A DNA stretch of 64,000 nt. Source: JAXDJJ01 sp034665745 (GTDB lineage: Bacteria; Actinomycetota; CADDZG01; WHSQ01). A model generated the notes under the pieces. That model was not told the DNA's origin, did no database searches, and saw only the letters and a program-made list of their open reading frames with translations. A program made the translations under genes and the position numbers. Shown one piece after another: positions 51,688 to 60,592 of the stretch. Location: the NCBI GenBank assembly GCA_034665745.1, contig JAXDJJ010000030.1, positions 57,366 to 121,365 of the forward strand, given 5' to 3'. Each line of letters begins with the position of its first letter. Position 1 is the first letter of the stretch.

Positions 51688-52488
51688 TTAGTCGGCCCGG
51701 CCCCCACTTTTCCGAGCTACCCACCAGGCTAGGGAGGCAGCGGCGATAACGCCCCCTGCGGCCATCAGACCGCTGCTGAGGGTCACATCTGGGGCATGGA
51801 TCTGGGGGAGCCGGCTCCTCAGGGAAACGGGGTTCTTGAAGGTCTCGATCGCCCAGCCCCGCTCGAGAGCCAGGGCACTCAGCTGCTTGTCCGGGTTGAC
51901 CACGACGGGGTGGCCCACGCTTTCGAGCATCGGGATATCGGTATCGGAGTCCGTGTACGCGAACGACCCTTCGAGGTCGATCCCGATCTCTTCGGCCAGC
52001 TCCTTCATCGCGATCGGCTTGTCGGGCCCGTAGGCATAGAAGTCGAGCTCGCCGGTGTACTTGCCGTCGACGATCGTCGGTTTCGTAGCGATCCATCGGT
52101 CGACGCCAAGCATGTTGGCGAGGGGTTCGACGATCTCCTCCGGCGATGACGACACGATGCAGATGAGACGACCCGCCGCGCGATGGCCTTCGATCAGCTC
52201 CATCGCCTCGGCGTAGATCAGCGGAGTGATTACTTCCTCGAGCACCTCGGTGACCACCTGCCGAACCTTCTCGGCTTCCCACCCTGCGGTGAGCTTGGCG
52301 GCCTCTTCCCGCATCCGATCCATCTTCTGTTCGTCGGCGCCCATCAGTTGGAAGACCAGCTGCGCGTACAACGACTTCAAGAGGAAACCGCGACCGATCA
52401 AGCCCTCGCGGAAGAACGAGCGCCCCAAGGCCAGAGGGCTCGACTTGGCGATGATCGTCTTGTCGAGGTCGAAGAAAGCAGCTTCCAT
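51688..52488 (-). CDS. HAD-IB hydrolase with C-terminal membrane helix
   Basis: The 266-residue protein has HAD motifs I (FFDLDKTIIAKSS), II (ICIVSSSPEEI), III (Lys in PDKPIAMK) and IV (FAYTDSDTDIPMLESVGHP). The SerB-like subfamily (HAD-IB) includes phosphoserine and related phosphatases. A C-terminal helix (GLMAAGGVIAAASLAWWVAR) could anchor it to the membrane. It lies between the NlpC/P60 and Ssd genes; a lipid or wall-precursor phosphatase role is possible. Confidence 0.85.
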   Translation of the reverse strand: MEAAFFDLDKTIIAKSSPLALGRSFFREGLIGRGFLLKSLYAQLVFQLMGADEQKMDRMREEAAKLTAGWEAEKVRQVVTEVLEEVITPLIYAEAMELIEGHRAAGRLICIVSSSPEEIVEPLANMLGVDRWIATKPTIVDGKYTGELDFYAYGPDKPIAMKELAEEIGIDLEGSFAYTDSDTDIPMLESVGHPVVVNPDKQLSALALERGWAIETFKNPVSLRSRLPQIHAPDVTLSSGLMAAGGVIAAASLAWWVARKSGGRAD

Positions 52489-52560
52489 AACAACAAGAGT
52501 GGCACGCTCGTGGTGCTACGCGCCACAGGTGACTCCAGCTGCTCGGCTCAAGCTACGGGC

Positions 52561-53373
52561 ATGCACGTCGCGATAGTCGGTAGCGATGCGGAAGCAAGGC
52601 TGGCTCTCGTCACCGCGTTAGATGTTGCGCCGGCGACATGGTCGCTGTCCCTCCACCGGGAACCTCCTGCAGACGCCGACGTGATCGTGTGCGATCCGGG
52701 GGCCGCGATCCCCGGTGCGATCGTCTTCGATGGTGACACGGTTGGTCTCATCGAGCAGATCACCACTTCGACCCGAGCTGCTACTGCGGTCGTGGTCACG
52801 AGCCCCAGCGGCGGCACAGGTGTAACGAGTGTTGCCCTTCATCTCGCAGCGGAGTTCGCCACGCGCCAGAGGGCCACGTGTCTCGTCGACCTCGATACCA
52901 AGTGGGGGGTTCGGCCTCGACTGGGGCTCGAACCCCAGGATGACCCCACGCCTGCCCCGGTTCCCGTTGCTGCAGGCTTCCGCTTGTTGCATGGCGCCAA
53001 GTCGCTCGCCACTGCTCTCGACACCTTCGAGCGGGTGGTGATCGACGCGCCCCCGCTTCAGTTCCAGACGATGGCGGAGACCGTGGGGGCCGGGGTCTTG
53101 GTAGCGGTACCGACACCGGAAGGTGCCAGGCGCGCGCGTTGTTTCCTCGACGCGCATCCCACGCACAGATGGGTGGTTGTGACGAACCGAGTGGGACCAG
53201 GCGGAGAGATGACCAGAGCGCGGTTCGAACGCGCCATCGACATGCCCGTCGTCGAACTTCCTTGCTGTGCGGCCCTGCGCGACACGGAAGACCATGCTCG
53301 GCTCCTTGCACGTGGGTGGACACGCTGGTCCCGCGCCATCGCCAAGCTCGCGACTTCGCTCGACGATGACTGA
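52561..53373 (+). CDS. ssd: Ssd/CpaE-like MinD-superfamily ATPase-like protein (Tad locus)
   Basis: The ATG at 52561 gives 270 residues. An N-terminal receiver-like region leads to a MinD-like domain with a degenerate Walker A, PSGGTGVTSVALHLAAEFA (no Lys), CLVDLDTKWGVRPRLGLEP, and VVIDAPPLQFQTM. It precedes tadA with an 8-base overlap. In actinobacteria this gene (ssd, Rv3660c-like) heads the tad cluster and has been linked to septum control and pilus localisation. Confidence 0.82.
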   Translation: MHVAIVGSDAEARLALVTALDVAPATWSLSLHREPPADADVIVCDPGAAIPGAIVFDGDTVGLIEQITTSTRAATAVVVTSPSGGTGVTSVALHLAAEFATRQRATCLVDLDTKWGVRPRLGLEPQDDPTPAPVPVAAGFRLLHGAKSLATALDTFERVVIDAPPLQFQTMAETVGAGVLVAVPTPEGARRARCFLDAHPTHRWVVVTNRVGPGGEMTRARFERAIDMPVVELPCCAALRDTEDHARLLARGWTRWSRAIAKLATSLDDD

Positions 53374-54397
53374 TCTCCTAGATCTCGCGTACGAGCACGA
53401 CGAACTCGCCGAGCTCGATCCTGCGGCGCGACGCCTCGCCCTTCGCACCCTGCTTGCGGCAGAGGGGGTTGACGACGTCGCTGGAACGGTCGCGCGCATC
53501 GCCGACGAGCTCGACGGCTTCGGTCCGATCTCGGAGCTGATGCGCGACGACAGCGCCACCGACATCCTTATCAACGGACCGGACGAGGTATGGGTCGAGG
53601 TCGCCGGTGAGTTGGCTCAATCCTCGTGCCGGTTCGACTCCGTCGATCACCTGACGCGATGGTGCGAGCGGTTCGTGTCGTTGTCCGGTGGTCACATCGA
53701 TGCGTCGACTCCGGTCGCCGATGTCCGCTTGTCAGACGGGGCGCGTCTACATGTGGTCTTGCGACCGGTGGCTCCCGCCGGACCCTTGGTGTCGATCAGG
53801 CGATTCCCCGCAACGTCTTTGACCCTGGCCGACCTCGTATCAATGGGCTCGATGACCGAGTCACAAGGTGCCGTGCTTACGCGCGCTGTCGCCGACGGTC
53901 GCTCGATCGTTGTCTCGGGCGCGACGGGTTCGGGGAAGACGACGCTGTTGAACGCCTTGTTGCTCCTGGTCCCTGCCGGCGAGAGGGTCGTCGTGATCGA
54001 AGAGTTGCCGGAGCTCCGTACGGAGATTCCCAATCGGGTGTCGCTCGTCGCCCGACCGGCGAACGCGGCCGGCAAGGGGCGCGTGTCCGTCGAAGAGCTC
54101 GTGCGCGCGTCGCTGCGCATGCGACCGGATCGCATCATCGTTGGCGAGGTCAGGGGGGCCGAGGCGCTGCCGGCTCTGTGGGCCGCTACCACCGGCCATT
54201 CGGGCTCGATGCTCACGATCCATGCATCGTCGGCTACCCATGCGTCGCGCAGGCTCGTGGACCTTGCCCTCATGGCCCCCCGGGCGCCTCAACAGGCGAC
54301 GCTCGAACGGAGCGTCGCGGACGCGGTCGACCTCTTCGTCCACGTCGCTCGCCGAGACGGGGCTCGGATGGTGACGGAGATGGTGCCGGGCCCGTGA
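53366..54397 (+). CDS. tadA: TadA/CpaF-type secretion ATPase
   Basis: The ATG at 53366 overlaps the ssd stop (ATGACTGA). The 343-residue protein matches CpaF: an N-domain ending DILINGPDEVWVEVAGELAQ, HIDASTPVADVRLSDGARLH, Walker A VVSGATGSGKTTLLNALLLL, Walker B VVIEELPELR, and the Asp/His-box RPDRIIVGEVRGAEALPALW, then ATTGHSGSMLTIHASSATHA. It powers Tad/Flp pilus assembly. Confidence 0.94.
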   Translation: MTDLLDLAYEHDELAELDPAARRLALRTLLAAEGVDDVAGTVARIADELDGFGPISELMRDDSATDILINGPDEVWVEVAGELAQSSCRFDSVDHLTRWCERFVSLSGGHIDASTPVADVRLSDGARLHVVLRPVAPAGPLVSIRRFPATSLTLADLVSMGSMTESQGAVLTRAVADGRSIVVSGATGSGKTTLLNALLLLVPAGERVVVIEELPELRTEIPNRVSLVARPANAAGKGRVSVEELVRASLRMRPDRIIVGEVRGAEALPALWAATTGHSGSMLTIHASSATHASRRLVDLALMAPRAPQQATLERSVADAVDLFVHVARRDGARMVTEMVPGP

Positions 54398-55290
54398 ATG
54401 GCCTGGCCGACGCCCTCCACGGGTTGTCGTCCCTGGTCGCCTTGCATCCTTCGACGCGCGCAGCCCTGATCGCATGGCACGACCACGTGGACGGTCCCTT
54501 GCAGCCCGTCATAGCCGCGGTCGGGCGCCGAGCATCGATGGGTGCCGACCTCGACACGAGTCTCGCCCCGCTTCGCGAGGTCGCGGGCAGCGACGGCGAC
54601 TTGATCGCACGGGTGATCGCCCTTGGGTCCTCGCATGGAGGTTCACTCGCACGATCCTTGCGATCGGTCGCCACGAACATCAGTGCACGCGACCGTCTGG
54701 CACACGACGCGCGCGCCGCCGCGTCGGCGGGCAAGCTGTCGATGCGACTGCTCGCCTGCCTCGGACTCGGCAGCGCGGTGCTCATGCCGGCGTGGCACTC
54801 GTCCTCGTTAGGGGCGGTCGCGGTTTCGGCCGTCGGCGCGGCCCTCTTGTCGGGGATAGGCACGTTCTGGATGCGCAGGTTGTTGCCCACGGCTCCGCCT
54901 GGGGACCATCCGGTTGCCGCGGGAGCCGATCTTGTTGCCGCGCTGGTCGAAGGCGGGATCCAGGTTCGGCAGGCGTGCGATCTTGCCCTGCCTCCGGTCA
55001 CCGAGATGGAGCGAGCCGCTCGACAGGTCCGGCTGGGGCTGTCGTGGTCCGATGCACTGACCCGTGATGCCCGGCCCGATCCATGCAGGCTGGCTCGAGC
55101 GCTCGAACGTGACGACGTCGCCGAAGCACTCAGAACCCTCGCCACCGTGCTGCGCGACGAGAGGGCTCGGAGGTGCGAGATAGAGGCCCGCCGGGCTCCG
55201 GTGCTGCTCGTTCTGCCCCTAACCCTCTGCTTCCTTCCTGCGTTCGGGCTGATCGTCGCGGTGCCTCTTCTGCGCGGGCTCGCGGGGTAG
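54394..55290 (+). CDS. tadB: TadB/TadC-like T2SS-F inner-membrane protein (fused form)
   Basis: GTG 54394 overlaps the tadA stop (GTGA). The 298-residue protein starts with a TadB-like region (GDLIARVIALGSSHGGSLAR, ISARDRLAHDARAAASAGKL), two TM helices (~115-165), then a TadC-like region (AGADLVAALVEGGIQVRQAC, RDDVAEALRTLATVLRDERA) and a final TM helix. Actinobacteria usually have separate TadB and TadC; here one gene seems to supply both parts. It forms the pilus membrane platform. Confidence 0.85.
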   Translation: MNGLADALHGLSSLVALHPSTRAALIAWHDHVDGPLQPVIAAVGRRASMGADLDTSLAPLREVAGSDGDLIARVIALGSSHGGSLARSLRSVATNISARDRLAHDARAAASAGKLSMRLLACLGLGSAVLMPAWHSSSLGAVAVSAVGAALLSGIGTFWMRRLLPTAPPGDHPVAAGADLVAALVEGGIQVRQACDLALPPVTEMERAARQVRLGLSWSDALTRDARPDPCRLARALERDDVAEALRTLATVLRDERARRCEIEARRAPVLLVLPLTLCFLPAFGLIVAVPLLRGLAG

Positions 55291-55315
55291 GCGGTAGATG
55301 GCAAGCTAGCCGTAG

Positions 55316-55795
55316 ATGAAGACCCTTGTCGCGTCGCTCGTGGTGATCGCTTCCATCTTCACGTCGTGTGCGCGCGCCGACCAGGCCCCCGGAGCCACTC
55401 CCTCTCAGTCACCGTCCTTCAGGCCCGGAACCGCTCTTATCGATACCGAGGAAGGCTCGGTCCTCGTTCGTATCGAGGTCGCCGACACGCCAGAGCTCCA
55501 AGAGCTTGGCCTTATGAACCGCACGTCGCTCGACGACGACGCAGGGATGCTGTTCCTCTTCTTCGAGGACACCACCGTTGGTTTCTGGATGAAGAACACC
55601 CTCATCCCGTTGTCGGTGGCGTTCTTCAACAGGGACGGCGAGATCTTGAGCATCCTCGACATGGAGCCGTGCGAGGCAGACCCCTGCCCCTCGTACGACC
55701 CGGGCGTTACCTACCGCGGGGCGCTCGAGGTCAACAAAGGCGCGTTCGATGACTGGGGTGCGACGGTCGGGGACACGGTCAGGGTCAGCCCCTGA
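55316..55795 (+). CDS. DUF192 lipoprotein-like protein
   Basis: The 159-residue product has a signal sequence ending in a possible lipobox (FTSC), a short linker, and the DUF192 domain: VLVRIEVADTPELQELGLMN, the RTSLDDDAGMLFLFFEDTTV core, GFWMKNTLIPLSVAFFNRDG, and ILSILDMEPCEADPCPSYDP. The function of DUF192 is not established. It lies between tadB and flp in this cluster. Confidence 0.87.
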   Translation: MKTLVASLVVIASIFTSCARADQAPGATPSQSPSFRPGTALIDTEEGSVLVRIEVADTPELQELGLMNRTSLDDDAGMLFLFFEDTTVGFWMKNTLIPLSVAFFNRDGEILSILDMEPCEADPCPSYDPGVTYRGALEVNKGAFDDWGATVGDTVRVSP

Positions 55796-55891
55796 CCAGA
55801 AGGTGGCCCGGGTCACCGAACATCTAGAGCCAGCGCGGTTGCATCGAGCCGCGGCCGCAACCGGTGCGGCTTCGATCTCTGGGAGGTCTCG

Positions 55892-56071
55892 ATGCGATCG
55901 CTCCACAAGCTCGTTGTCTCGCAACGCGGTCAGACGACCGCTGAATATGCCCTGGTGTTGCTGGTAGCAGGCCTCGTGGTCGGCGCCTTCGCAACCTTCG
56001 TTCGGTCCGGAGCTTTGACCGAGATGTTCTCGACCATCGTGTCTTCTCTCGTGGAGCGCGCGCACGGTTGA
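55892..56071 (+). CDS. flp: Flp-type pilin (DUF4244-like)
   Basis: A 59-residue ORF preceded by GGGAGG. Sequence features are a short basic leader, the Flp prepilin motif GQTTAEYALVLLVAGLVVGA (G-Q-x2-x-x-E-Y, with Glu and hydrophobic stretch), and an amphipathic C-terminus. It is between DUF192 and tadE, as in other actinobacterial tad loci, and would be the main pilus subunit. Prepilin peptidase is not in the window. Confidence 0.85.
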   Translation: MRSLHKLVVSQRGQTTAEYALVLLVAGLVVGAFATFVRSGALTEMFSTIVSSLVERAHG

Positions 56072-56451
56072 AAGCTCGCGATCGTTCACAGGACGGTCAG
56101 GCGACGGTAGAGCTGGCGCTTCTTCTGCCGCTTCTGGTTGTGCTTGGGCTCGTGCTCGTTGAGGTCGGCTCCCTTGCGTCGGATCGAGTGCGCGTATGGC
56201 ACGCAGCGCGTGAGGCCGCACGCGTCGCGGTCGTAGACGATGACCCCTCCGCGATCCAAGATGCTGCGGAGCACTCGGGACTTGTGGGCATCACCGTTCA
56301 AGTTGACCCACCACCGGGGGACAGGATCCAGGGCGAGCCGTTGACCGTGGATGTCACCTACCCGGTCGAGCCGCGGGTTCCCGTGATCGGCCAGATCTTC
56401 AGCGGCGTCGTTTTCGAAGCGAGCGCAACGATGATGATCGAGCAGCCATGA
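56068..56451 (+). CDS. tadE: TadE-like pseudopilin
   Basis: The TTG start at 56068 overlaps the flp stop by 4 bases. The 127-residue protein has a prepilin-like N-terminus (SQDGQATVELALLLPLLVVL with the conserved Glu), a TM helix (LGLVLVEVGSL), and a periplasm-facing part (VWHAAREAARVAVVDDDPSA). It fits the TadE family that caps or initiates the Flp pilus. Confidence 0.85.
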   Translation: MKARDRSQDGQATVELALLLPLLVVLGLVLVEVGSLASDRVRVWHAAREAARVAVVDDDPSAIQDAAEHSGLVGITVQVDPPPGDRIQGEPLTVDVTYPVEPRVPVIGQIFSGVVFEASATMMIEQP

Positions 56452-56780
56452 CGCTGCTCGCGGGCTGCATGTTCACGATTCTGTCACTTGCGTTCGCCGC
56501 CGGGCTGGTGACGATCGGCGATGCGGCGACCGCGGATGCTCGGGCTCAACTGACGGCCGACGCGGCCGCGCTCGCTGCGGTGGCCGAATCCGCGCCGGGG
56601 GGGTCGGGCCTTCCCGCTTCGGCTGCCTACAGATACGCCGAGCTGAACGGGGGCCGGGTCGTGGAGTGCATCTGCGTGTCCGGCGCCCAGGCCATGCAGG
56701 TGACGGTGGCCGTCGACGACGCGCTGGCGACAGCACGTGCAGAGATCGACACGCGCTTGCTGAGGCCACCGGCCTCTTAG
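56448..56780 (+). CDS. Rv3654c-like TadE/TadG-family protein
   Basis: The 110-residue product overlaps tadE by four bases (ATGA). It has an N-terminal TM helix (LLAGCMFTILSLAFAAGLVT) and the ADARAQLTADAAALAAVAES pattern (typical of the Rv3654c/TadE-like family: DxRxxxAADAAALAA), ending with a Cys pair (ECICVSG). It is the last gene of the tad operon and probably a minor pseudopilin. Confidence 0.82.
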   Translation: MTLLAGCMFTILSLAFAAGLVTIGDAATADARAQLTADAAALAAVAESAPGGSGLPASAAYRYAELNGGRVVECICVSGAQAMQVTVAVDDALATARAEIDTRLLRPPAS

Positions 56781-56790
56781 GATGCGGGCC

Positions 56791-58377
56791 ATGCCTGCGG
56801 TTGGCCCCGGACGTCTTGTCGAGACCCTCGAGTCCCACATCAGCGCGCTCGAGATCGAGTTCCATCGGGCCTACTGGGATTCCCAGATCGAGGCGAGCGA
56901 ATCCAACGAGCGCCGCAGGTCCGAGCTCGAGCTCGAGCTACGTCGCGTCAAGGGGGACTCCGAGGCCTTGGCGTCGGTGAACGAAGCCTTGAACACGGAG
57001 ATCCATGATCCGGTGATCAGACGACAGCTCGAGGTCCTGAGACTGTCGCTGACCGGCAACCAGATGGACGAGGCGCAGCGCAAGCAAATAGTCGAGTTGT
57101 CGAGCGCGGTCGAGAGCGAGTTCGCAAACCACCGACCTCTGCTCGGGGACAAGCGGGTTTCCGACAACGAGATCGAGGACATCCTCCGAGATTCGAACTC
57201 CGAGGATGAACGCCGCGCTGCGTGGGCCGCGTCCAAAGAGATCGGTGAGTTGGCCGCTCCCAAGGTGCGCGAGCTGGCCCGCTTGCGCAATCAAGCCGCT
57301 CGCAAGCTCGGCTTCTCCGATTACTACCGGATGTCGTTGGACCTTCAAGAGCTCGACGAGACGTGGCTCTTCGATCTCTTCGACGAGCTGGCTACTTTGA
57401 CGGAAGCCCCGTTCAAACAGTGGAAGACCGACCTTGACGGTCGACTCGCCGATCGCTTCGGAACCCCCAACCTGGCGCCGTGGCATTACGCAGATCCGTT
57501 CTTCCAAACGTTGCCGCCCGATGGACGGGTTGAGCTCGACGAACTCCTCGGGGGCCGCGAGGCTCCCGACCTCGCCCTTCGCACGTTCGCGGCGTGGAAC
57601 ATCGACCTCGCCAAAGTCATCGAGTCGAGCGATCTCTATCCGCGCGCCAACAAGTGTCAGCACGCGTTTTGCATCGACATCGATCGTTCCGGCACCGATG
57701 TCCGCATCCTTGCCAACGTGACTCCGGGCGAGCGGTGGATGGAAGTGATGCTGCACGAGTCCGGCCATGCTGCCTACGACGTATGTATCGATCCCAAGCT
57801 GCCCTACCTCCTGCGCCGGGCTTCACACATCTTCGTGACCGAAGCCGCGGCCCTGTTGTCCGGGCGCATGGTCCGTGAACCGGTCTGGCTCGAGACCTTC
57901 GCGGGGATCGACCGCGAGGACGTCGATCGGATCGCCTCGGACCTGCGCAAGGCCAACGCGGCTCAGAGCTTGTTGTTCGCACGTTGGTGCATGGTGATGA
58001 CCCATTTCGAGCGCGAGCTCTACTCCGACCCCGAAGCCGACCTCGACACATTGTGGTGGGAGCTCGTCGAGCGATTCCAACTGGTCCAGGCCCCCGCTGG
58101 GAGACAAGCTCCGGACTGGGCGGCAAAGATCCACATCGCGGTCGCTCCCGTCTACTACCAGAACTACCTCTTGGGAGACGTCCTCGCATCGCAGCTGATG
58201 GCGACCGCAGAGAGAGAGTTCGGCGGGTTGCTCGGGGTGCCCGCGGCCGGCGAGTTCCTGATCGATCGCTTGTTCCGGCCGGGCAGCTTGATGCGATGGG
58301 ATGCGCTGATCGAAGAAGCCACCGGACGCGCACTGAGTCCGCAGGACCTCGCGGCGGAGCTCCAGGTTCTTCTTTAA
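56791..58377 (+). CDS. M3/M2-like zinc metallopeptidase
   Basis: ATG 56791 is preferred over 56782 since TAGGAT lies 7 nt upstream (leaderless). The 528-residue helical protein has the HExxH motif in VMLHESGHAAYDVCID, a downstream Glu region (IFVTEAAALLSGRMVREPVW), and a gluzincin helical fold (LRNQAARKLGFSDYYRMSLD, then IHIAVAPVYYQNYLLGDVLA). It lacks a signal peptide, so it likely cleaves peptides in the cytoplasm. M2 versus M3 cannot be settled from motifs alone. Confidence 0.87.
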   Translation: MPAVGPGRLVETLESHISALEIEFHRAYWDSQIEASESNERRRSELELELRRVKGDSEALASVNEALNTEIHDPVIRRQLEVLRLSLTGNQMDEAQRKQIVELSSAVESEFANHRPLLGDKRVSDNEIEDILRDSNSEDERRAAWAASKEIGELAAPKVRELARLRNQAARKLGFSDYYRMSLDLQELDETWLFDLFDELATLTEAPFKQWKTDLDGRLADRFGTPNLAPWHYADPFFQTLPPDGRVELDELLGGREAPDLALRTFAAWNIDLAKVIESSDLYPRANKCQHAFCIDIDRSGTDVRILANVTPGERWMEVMLHESGHAAYDVCIDPKLPYLLRRASHIFVTEAAALLSGRMVREPVWLETFAGIDREDVDRIASDLRKANAAQSLLFARWCMVMTHFERELYSDPEADLDTLWWELVERFQLVQAPAGRQAPDWAAKIHIAVAPVYYQNYLLGDVLASQLMATAEREFGGLLGVPAAGEFLIDRLFRPGSLMRWDALIEEATGRALSPQDLAAELQVLL

Positions 58378-58455
58378 CTACGTATCGGTTTTTTAGGACA
58401 CTTCAGACATCCTGGAGCCCTACCTACACACACGGCTAGGCAAGGGCGGATCTTC

Positions 58456-59739
58456 TTGAGTCCAGCGCTCGATTGGGGCGAACGGCTTCGACGAACAGAG
58501 CGATACATCTCCTACATCCGGTTGTCGGTGGTGGCGTTCAACTCTGCCCTCTACCTGACCCTTGCCCCCACGAACGAGCACCCCGCGTTGGCGTGGACGA
58601 TCATCGTCATCGCGAACCTCTACGCCGTGGTGACCGTTTTCTGGAACCCGGACCAGCTCAACCCCACCGTCATCCCGGTTGCGAGCATGGTTCTGGACAA
58701 TGTGTTGATCGCGTTGTGGCTCCATGCCACAGGTGGTTTCGAGTCGCCCTTCTTCCTGCTGTTCTATGCCGAGGCCGCAGCCTCTGTCGGTCGCTTCGGT
58801 TGGGCGATAGGCACCGGGTCGGCGGTTGGCAGCGCGGCTCTGTACATCAGCGTCGTCGCGATTGATGGTGGCGCACCGATGTACCAGGTCATCGCTCGTG
58901 TGGCTTACATCTTCGTGATCGTGGCGTTCGTGAGCCACGTCGTCGAGGTCGCCCGCGGGGTCGAACGAGAGGCCCATGCTGCCGAGACGACCGCCGAGGC
59001 GTACGCGGAGCTGGCCCGCTTGAAAGCTGCATTCGTTTCAACCGTCAGTCATGAGTTGCGAACGCCGCTGACGACGATCAAGGGAGCCACGACCACCCTT
59101 CTGAGGAACGAGGATCGTTTCGATACCGCGCAGGTAAGGACATTGCTCGAGATGGTCGAGAGGCAGTCTGGACAGCTCGGGAAACTGATCCAGGACCTGA
59201 TCGACGTTGCCACCATCGAGCAAGGTGCGATCGACTTCCTGTTCGAGTGGTGCAACATCAAGGACGTTATCCAGAGTGAGATCGAAAGCGCCGACCGCAG
59301 GCTCCCTCAGCCGGTCGAGCTCGTGGTGGACGATCGTGTCGATGACGTTAAGTGCGACAAGGCTTTGATCTCTCGTGCCTTCAGGAATCTGATCGACAAT
59401 GCTTCGAAGTTCTCATCCGCGCGCGAACCCATCCGGATCCACATCACGCAGCAAGGAAGCGACGTCGTTGTTGAGGTGATCGATTCCGGTATCGGGATCG
59501 ATAGGTCCGAACACGAACGCATCTTCGATCGCTTCTACCAAGTGGACTCGTCTCTCACCCGACGTGCTCAAGGCGCGGGCATCGGATTGAACATCGCGCG
59601 GGAGTTGGTGCGGTTGCACCGAGGCGAGATCAGGATCTCGAGCAAACTCGGCGAAGGGGCTCGGTTCAGCGTCCTACTTCCCACCGACCCCGAGATCAGC
59701 GCTAGCGAAGAACTGGTTACAGCTCACCAGTCTCTCTGA
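58456..59739 (+). CDS. Orphan membrane sensor histidine kinase
   Basis: The 427-residue protein starts with TTG 58456 and six or so TM helices (~25-185) typical of an integral-membrane sensor. The kinase core has the H-box FVSTVSHELRTPLTTIKGAT, N-box ISRAFRNLIDNASKFSSARE, and G boxes EVIDSGIGIDRSEHERIFDR and GAGIGLNIARELVRLHRGEI. No response-regulator gene lies next to it. Ligand and partner unknown. Confidence 0.88.
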   Translation: MSPALDWGERLRRTERYISYIRLSVVAFNSALYLTLAPTNEHPALAWTIIVIANLYAVVTVFWNPDQLNPTVIPVASMVLDNVLIALWLHATGGFESPFFLLFYAEAAASVGRFGWAIGTGSAVGSAALYISVVAIDGGAPMYQVIARVAYIFVIVAFVSHVVEVARGVEREAHAAETTAEAYAELARLKAAFVSTVSHELRTPLTTIKGATTTLLRNEDRFDTAQVRTLLEMVERQSGQLGKLIQDLIDVATIEQGAIDFLFEWCNIKDVIQSEIESADRRLPQPVELVVDDRVDDVKCDKALISRAFRNLIDNASKFSSAREPIRIHITQQGSDVVVEVIDSGIGIDRSEHERIFDRFYQVDSSLTRRAQGAGIGLNIARELVRLHRGEIRISSKLGEGARFSVLLPTDPEISASEELVTAHQSL

Positions 59740-60592
59740 ACCGCGCGTACACACTGCTCGCACTCGACGTGATGAACACCACGCTCGCGGCCCCCACCGT
59801 TCCGATCGAAACGGGGACGGTGACGTTCCCCATGTTGCGCGGCTTCATCTCTGATGCCACGACGCCAAGCCGGAGCATCTCGTCCGCCGACATGTCGTAG
59901 CGCGCGTAGCGCTGCGTGATCGATATCCATCGAAGGAGGGCCGCGGGGCTCTTCTGCATCTCGCCTCGCAACTTCTTGAGCAAGGCCAACAGGAACCCTG
60001 CCTGGTTCGTGGTTCTCGTGATGTCACCACCGCCGAACGAGTGACGAGTGCGCACGTAGGCCAAGGACTGGTGTCCTCCCAGGGTGTGCGTGCCGGCCGG
60101 TAGCCGTGCGCCGGAACCACTCGGGTCGTAGACCGCGGTCGGTAGGTGGACCTTCACGCCGCCGAGCCCTTTGATGATGTTGCGGAAGTCCTCGAAGCCA
60201 ACCATCACCCAGTAGTCCAGGCGTATCCCCGTCATGTTCTCGAGGGTTTGAGCGAGCAGGTCCGGGCCCCCGTGATACAGGGCTTCGTTGATCTTCGACG
60301 TCCCATATCCGGGTATCGGGACCCACGAGTCGCGCGGGAAGTTCAAGATGCCACCGCGCATCGTTTCCGTGTTGATCCCGACGATGTGGATCGCGTCCGA
60401 CCGAGAGTTCAGCGGGTTCCCCGACCTGGCGTCATTGCCGATCACGAGTACGAAGACTTTCCCGTCGGTCGGCTGGAACGAAGAGTGCACGCGACCCACG
60501 AGCAGCTCCGCCGCTTCGGGCGTCGCCGTAAGAACCATCCCGGACGCCAGCAGGGTGATGACTGCGATGAGGGCCGCCGAACGCTTGATCAT
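59717..60592 (-). CDS. LytR-CpsA-Psr (LCP) family protein
   Basis: The 291-residue protein has an N-terminal membrane/signal helix (MIKRSAALIAVITLLASGMV) and the LCP core: VLVIGNDARSGNPLNSRSDA, GGILNFPRDSWVPIPGYGTS, KINEALYHGGPDLLAQTLEN, and SLAYVRTRHSFGGGDITRTT. LCP proteins attach wall teichoic acid, arabinogalactan or capsule polymers to peptidoglycan. It overlaps the kinase gene (convergent) and the upstream gene at 60589 by four bases. Confidence 0.9.
   Translation of the reverse strand: MIKRSAALIAVITLLASGMVLTATPEAAELLVGRVHSSFQPTDGKVFVLVIGNDARSGNPLNSRSDAIHIVGINTETMRGGILNFPRDSWVPIPGYGTSKINEALYHGGPDLLAQTLENMTGIRLDYWVMVGFEDFRNIIKGLGGVKVHLPTAVYDPSGSGARLPAGTHTLGGHQSLAYVRTRHSFGGGDITRTTNQAGFLLALLKKLRGEMQKSPAALLRWISITQRYARYDMSADEMLRLGVVASEMKPRNMGNVTVPVSIGTVGAASVVFITSSASSVYARFRETGEL

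Noticed and set aside
53626..55290. A 554-codon frame across tadA and tadB
   Set aside because: Its first half is out of frame with the CpaF ATPase; only the part after GTG 54394 is real (tadB).
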